Assembly: GCA_023257975.1 (NCBI GenBank)
Contig: JALRAW010000122.1
Span: 1 to 7,321, forward strand
Direction of reading: 5' to 3'
Origin: Candidatus Fonsibacter sp.
GTDB taxonomy: Bacteria; Pseudomonadota; Alphaproteobacteria; Pelagibacterales; Pelagibacteraceae
DNA length: 7,321 bases
Shown: piece after piece, positions 7,249-7,321 of the stretch
Layout of the letters: each line of letters begins with the position of its first letter
Position numbering within the stretch: the stretch's first letter is position 1
Position numbers and translations under genes: made by a program
Notes under the pieces: model-generated
Database searches by the model: none
What the model was told of the DNA's origin: nothing
Seen by the model: only the letters and a program-made list of their open reading frames with translations

Positions 7249-7321
7249 CTGGATCTTTCAAGGGAAAATAAAAACCTACAATAAATACCTGAAGAGCAAG
7301 GAAAACCCTCCCTCCGGGAGG
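7249..7321. other. Unassigned right-edge segment upstream of the dctM remnant
   Basis: These 73 bases do not encode the expected middle part of DctM in any frame. The dctM frame contains TAG and TGA here. One other minus-strand frame stays open from the edge for about 31 codons (containing VFLALQVFIVGFYF) and stops inside dctM, but I cannot match it to a family and it may be chance. The segment ends in the terminator-like hairpin. It could be a true intergenic region in front of a decayed dctM, or foreign DNA joined at about 7230-7255. Confidence 0.4.
7307..7321. terminator. GC-rich hairpin at the right edge, probable intrinsic terminator (cut)
   Basis: CCTCCC (7307-7312) pairs perfectly with GGGAGG (7316-7321) around a three-base loop TCC. 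On the left arm it is preceded by C and AAAA (7302-7306), so on the minus strand the hairpin is followed by TTTT, as in a Rho-independent terminator. If the pairing continues beyond the window it would be a bidirectional terminator. On the minus strand it would end transcription of something to the right, upstream of the dctM remnant, which is odd inside a transporter gene and supports a break nearby. Confidence 0.5.

Noticed and set aside
7228..7321. Minus-strand open frame entering from the right edge (contains VFLALQVFIVGFYF) as the end of dctQ or another gene
   Set aside because: About 31 codons, no match to a family that I can defend, and it passes through the terminator-like hairpin.

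Overview
The window is mostly a low-GC bacterial chromosome fragment that looks like a streamlined marine alphaproteobacterium (SAR11/Pelagibacterales or a similar AT-rich lineage). The basis is very AT-rich coding sequence (for example 10 G+C in the 60 bases from 3481), nearly no intergenic space, few Shine-Dalgarno sites, and this gene set. The taxon is inferred, not shown.

Left end (1 to about 395): a different kind of DNA, with 31 G+C in the first 60 bases. It holds the 3' end of a phage-like hypothetical gene, a strong ribosome binding site (358-364), and the first eight codons of a second gene whose protein begins MSSTSAPF, a typical opening for tailed-phage capsid/structural proteins. 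At about 390-397 this stops inside a codon run and continues directly into the 3' part of a chromosomal aminotransferase on the opposite strand. Both genes are cut at the same point, so I read this as a chimeric join (assembly or amplification) rather than a prophage boundary.

Middle (395 to 4447): a divergent pair separated by 39 bp. Serine-glyoxylate aminotransferase (minus strand, 3' end lost at the join) faces a 969-residue FAD-binding/4Fe-4S/CCG-domain oxidoreductase (plus strand, YdiJ/GlcD-GlcF-like). Together they suggest oxidation of a 2-hydroxyacid such as glycolate to glyoxylate, followed by transamination to glycine. The substrate is inferred from context.

Right part (4448 to 7248): a minus-strand run of dctM (TRAP transporter large subunit, C-terminal 165 residues only), malonyl-CoA decarboxylase (matA) and tRNA-dihydrouridine synthase A (dusA). 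Spacings are 7 bp and then a 14-bp overlap, so they are probably cotranscribed. The transporter and decarboxylase suggest uptake and use of malonate; dusA looks like a passenger. The dusA stop codon abuts the stop codon of the convergent oxidoreductase with no base between.

Right edge (7249-7321): no credible gene. The dctM frame is closed by stops just upstream of its first ATG, and the last bases form a GC-rich hairpin resembling an intrinsic terminator cut by the window end. I found no RNA gene, CRISPR array, insertion sequence or defence system. I do not see a previously undescribed system here; the most notable feature is the chimeric left junction.
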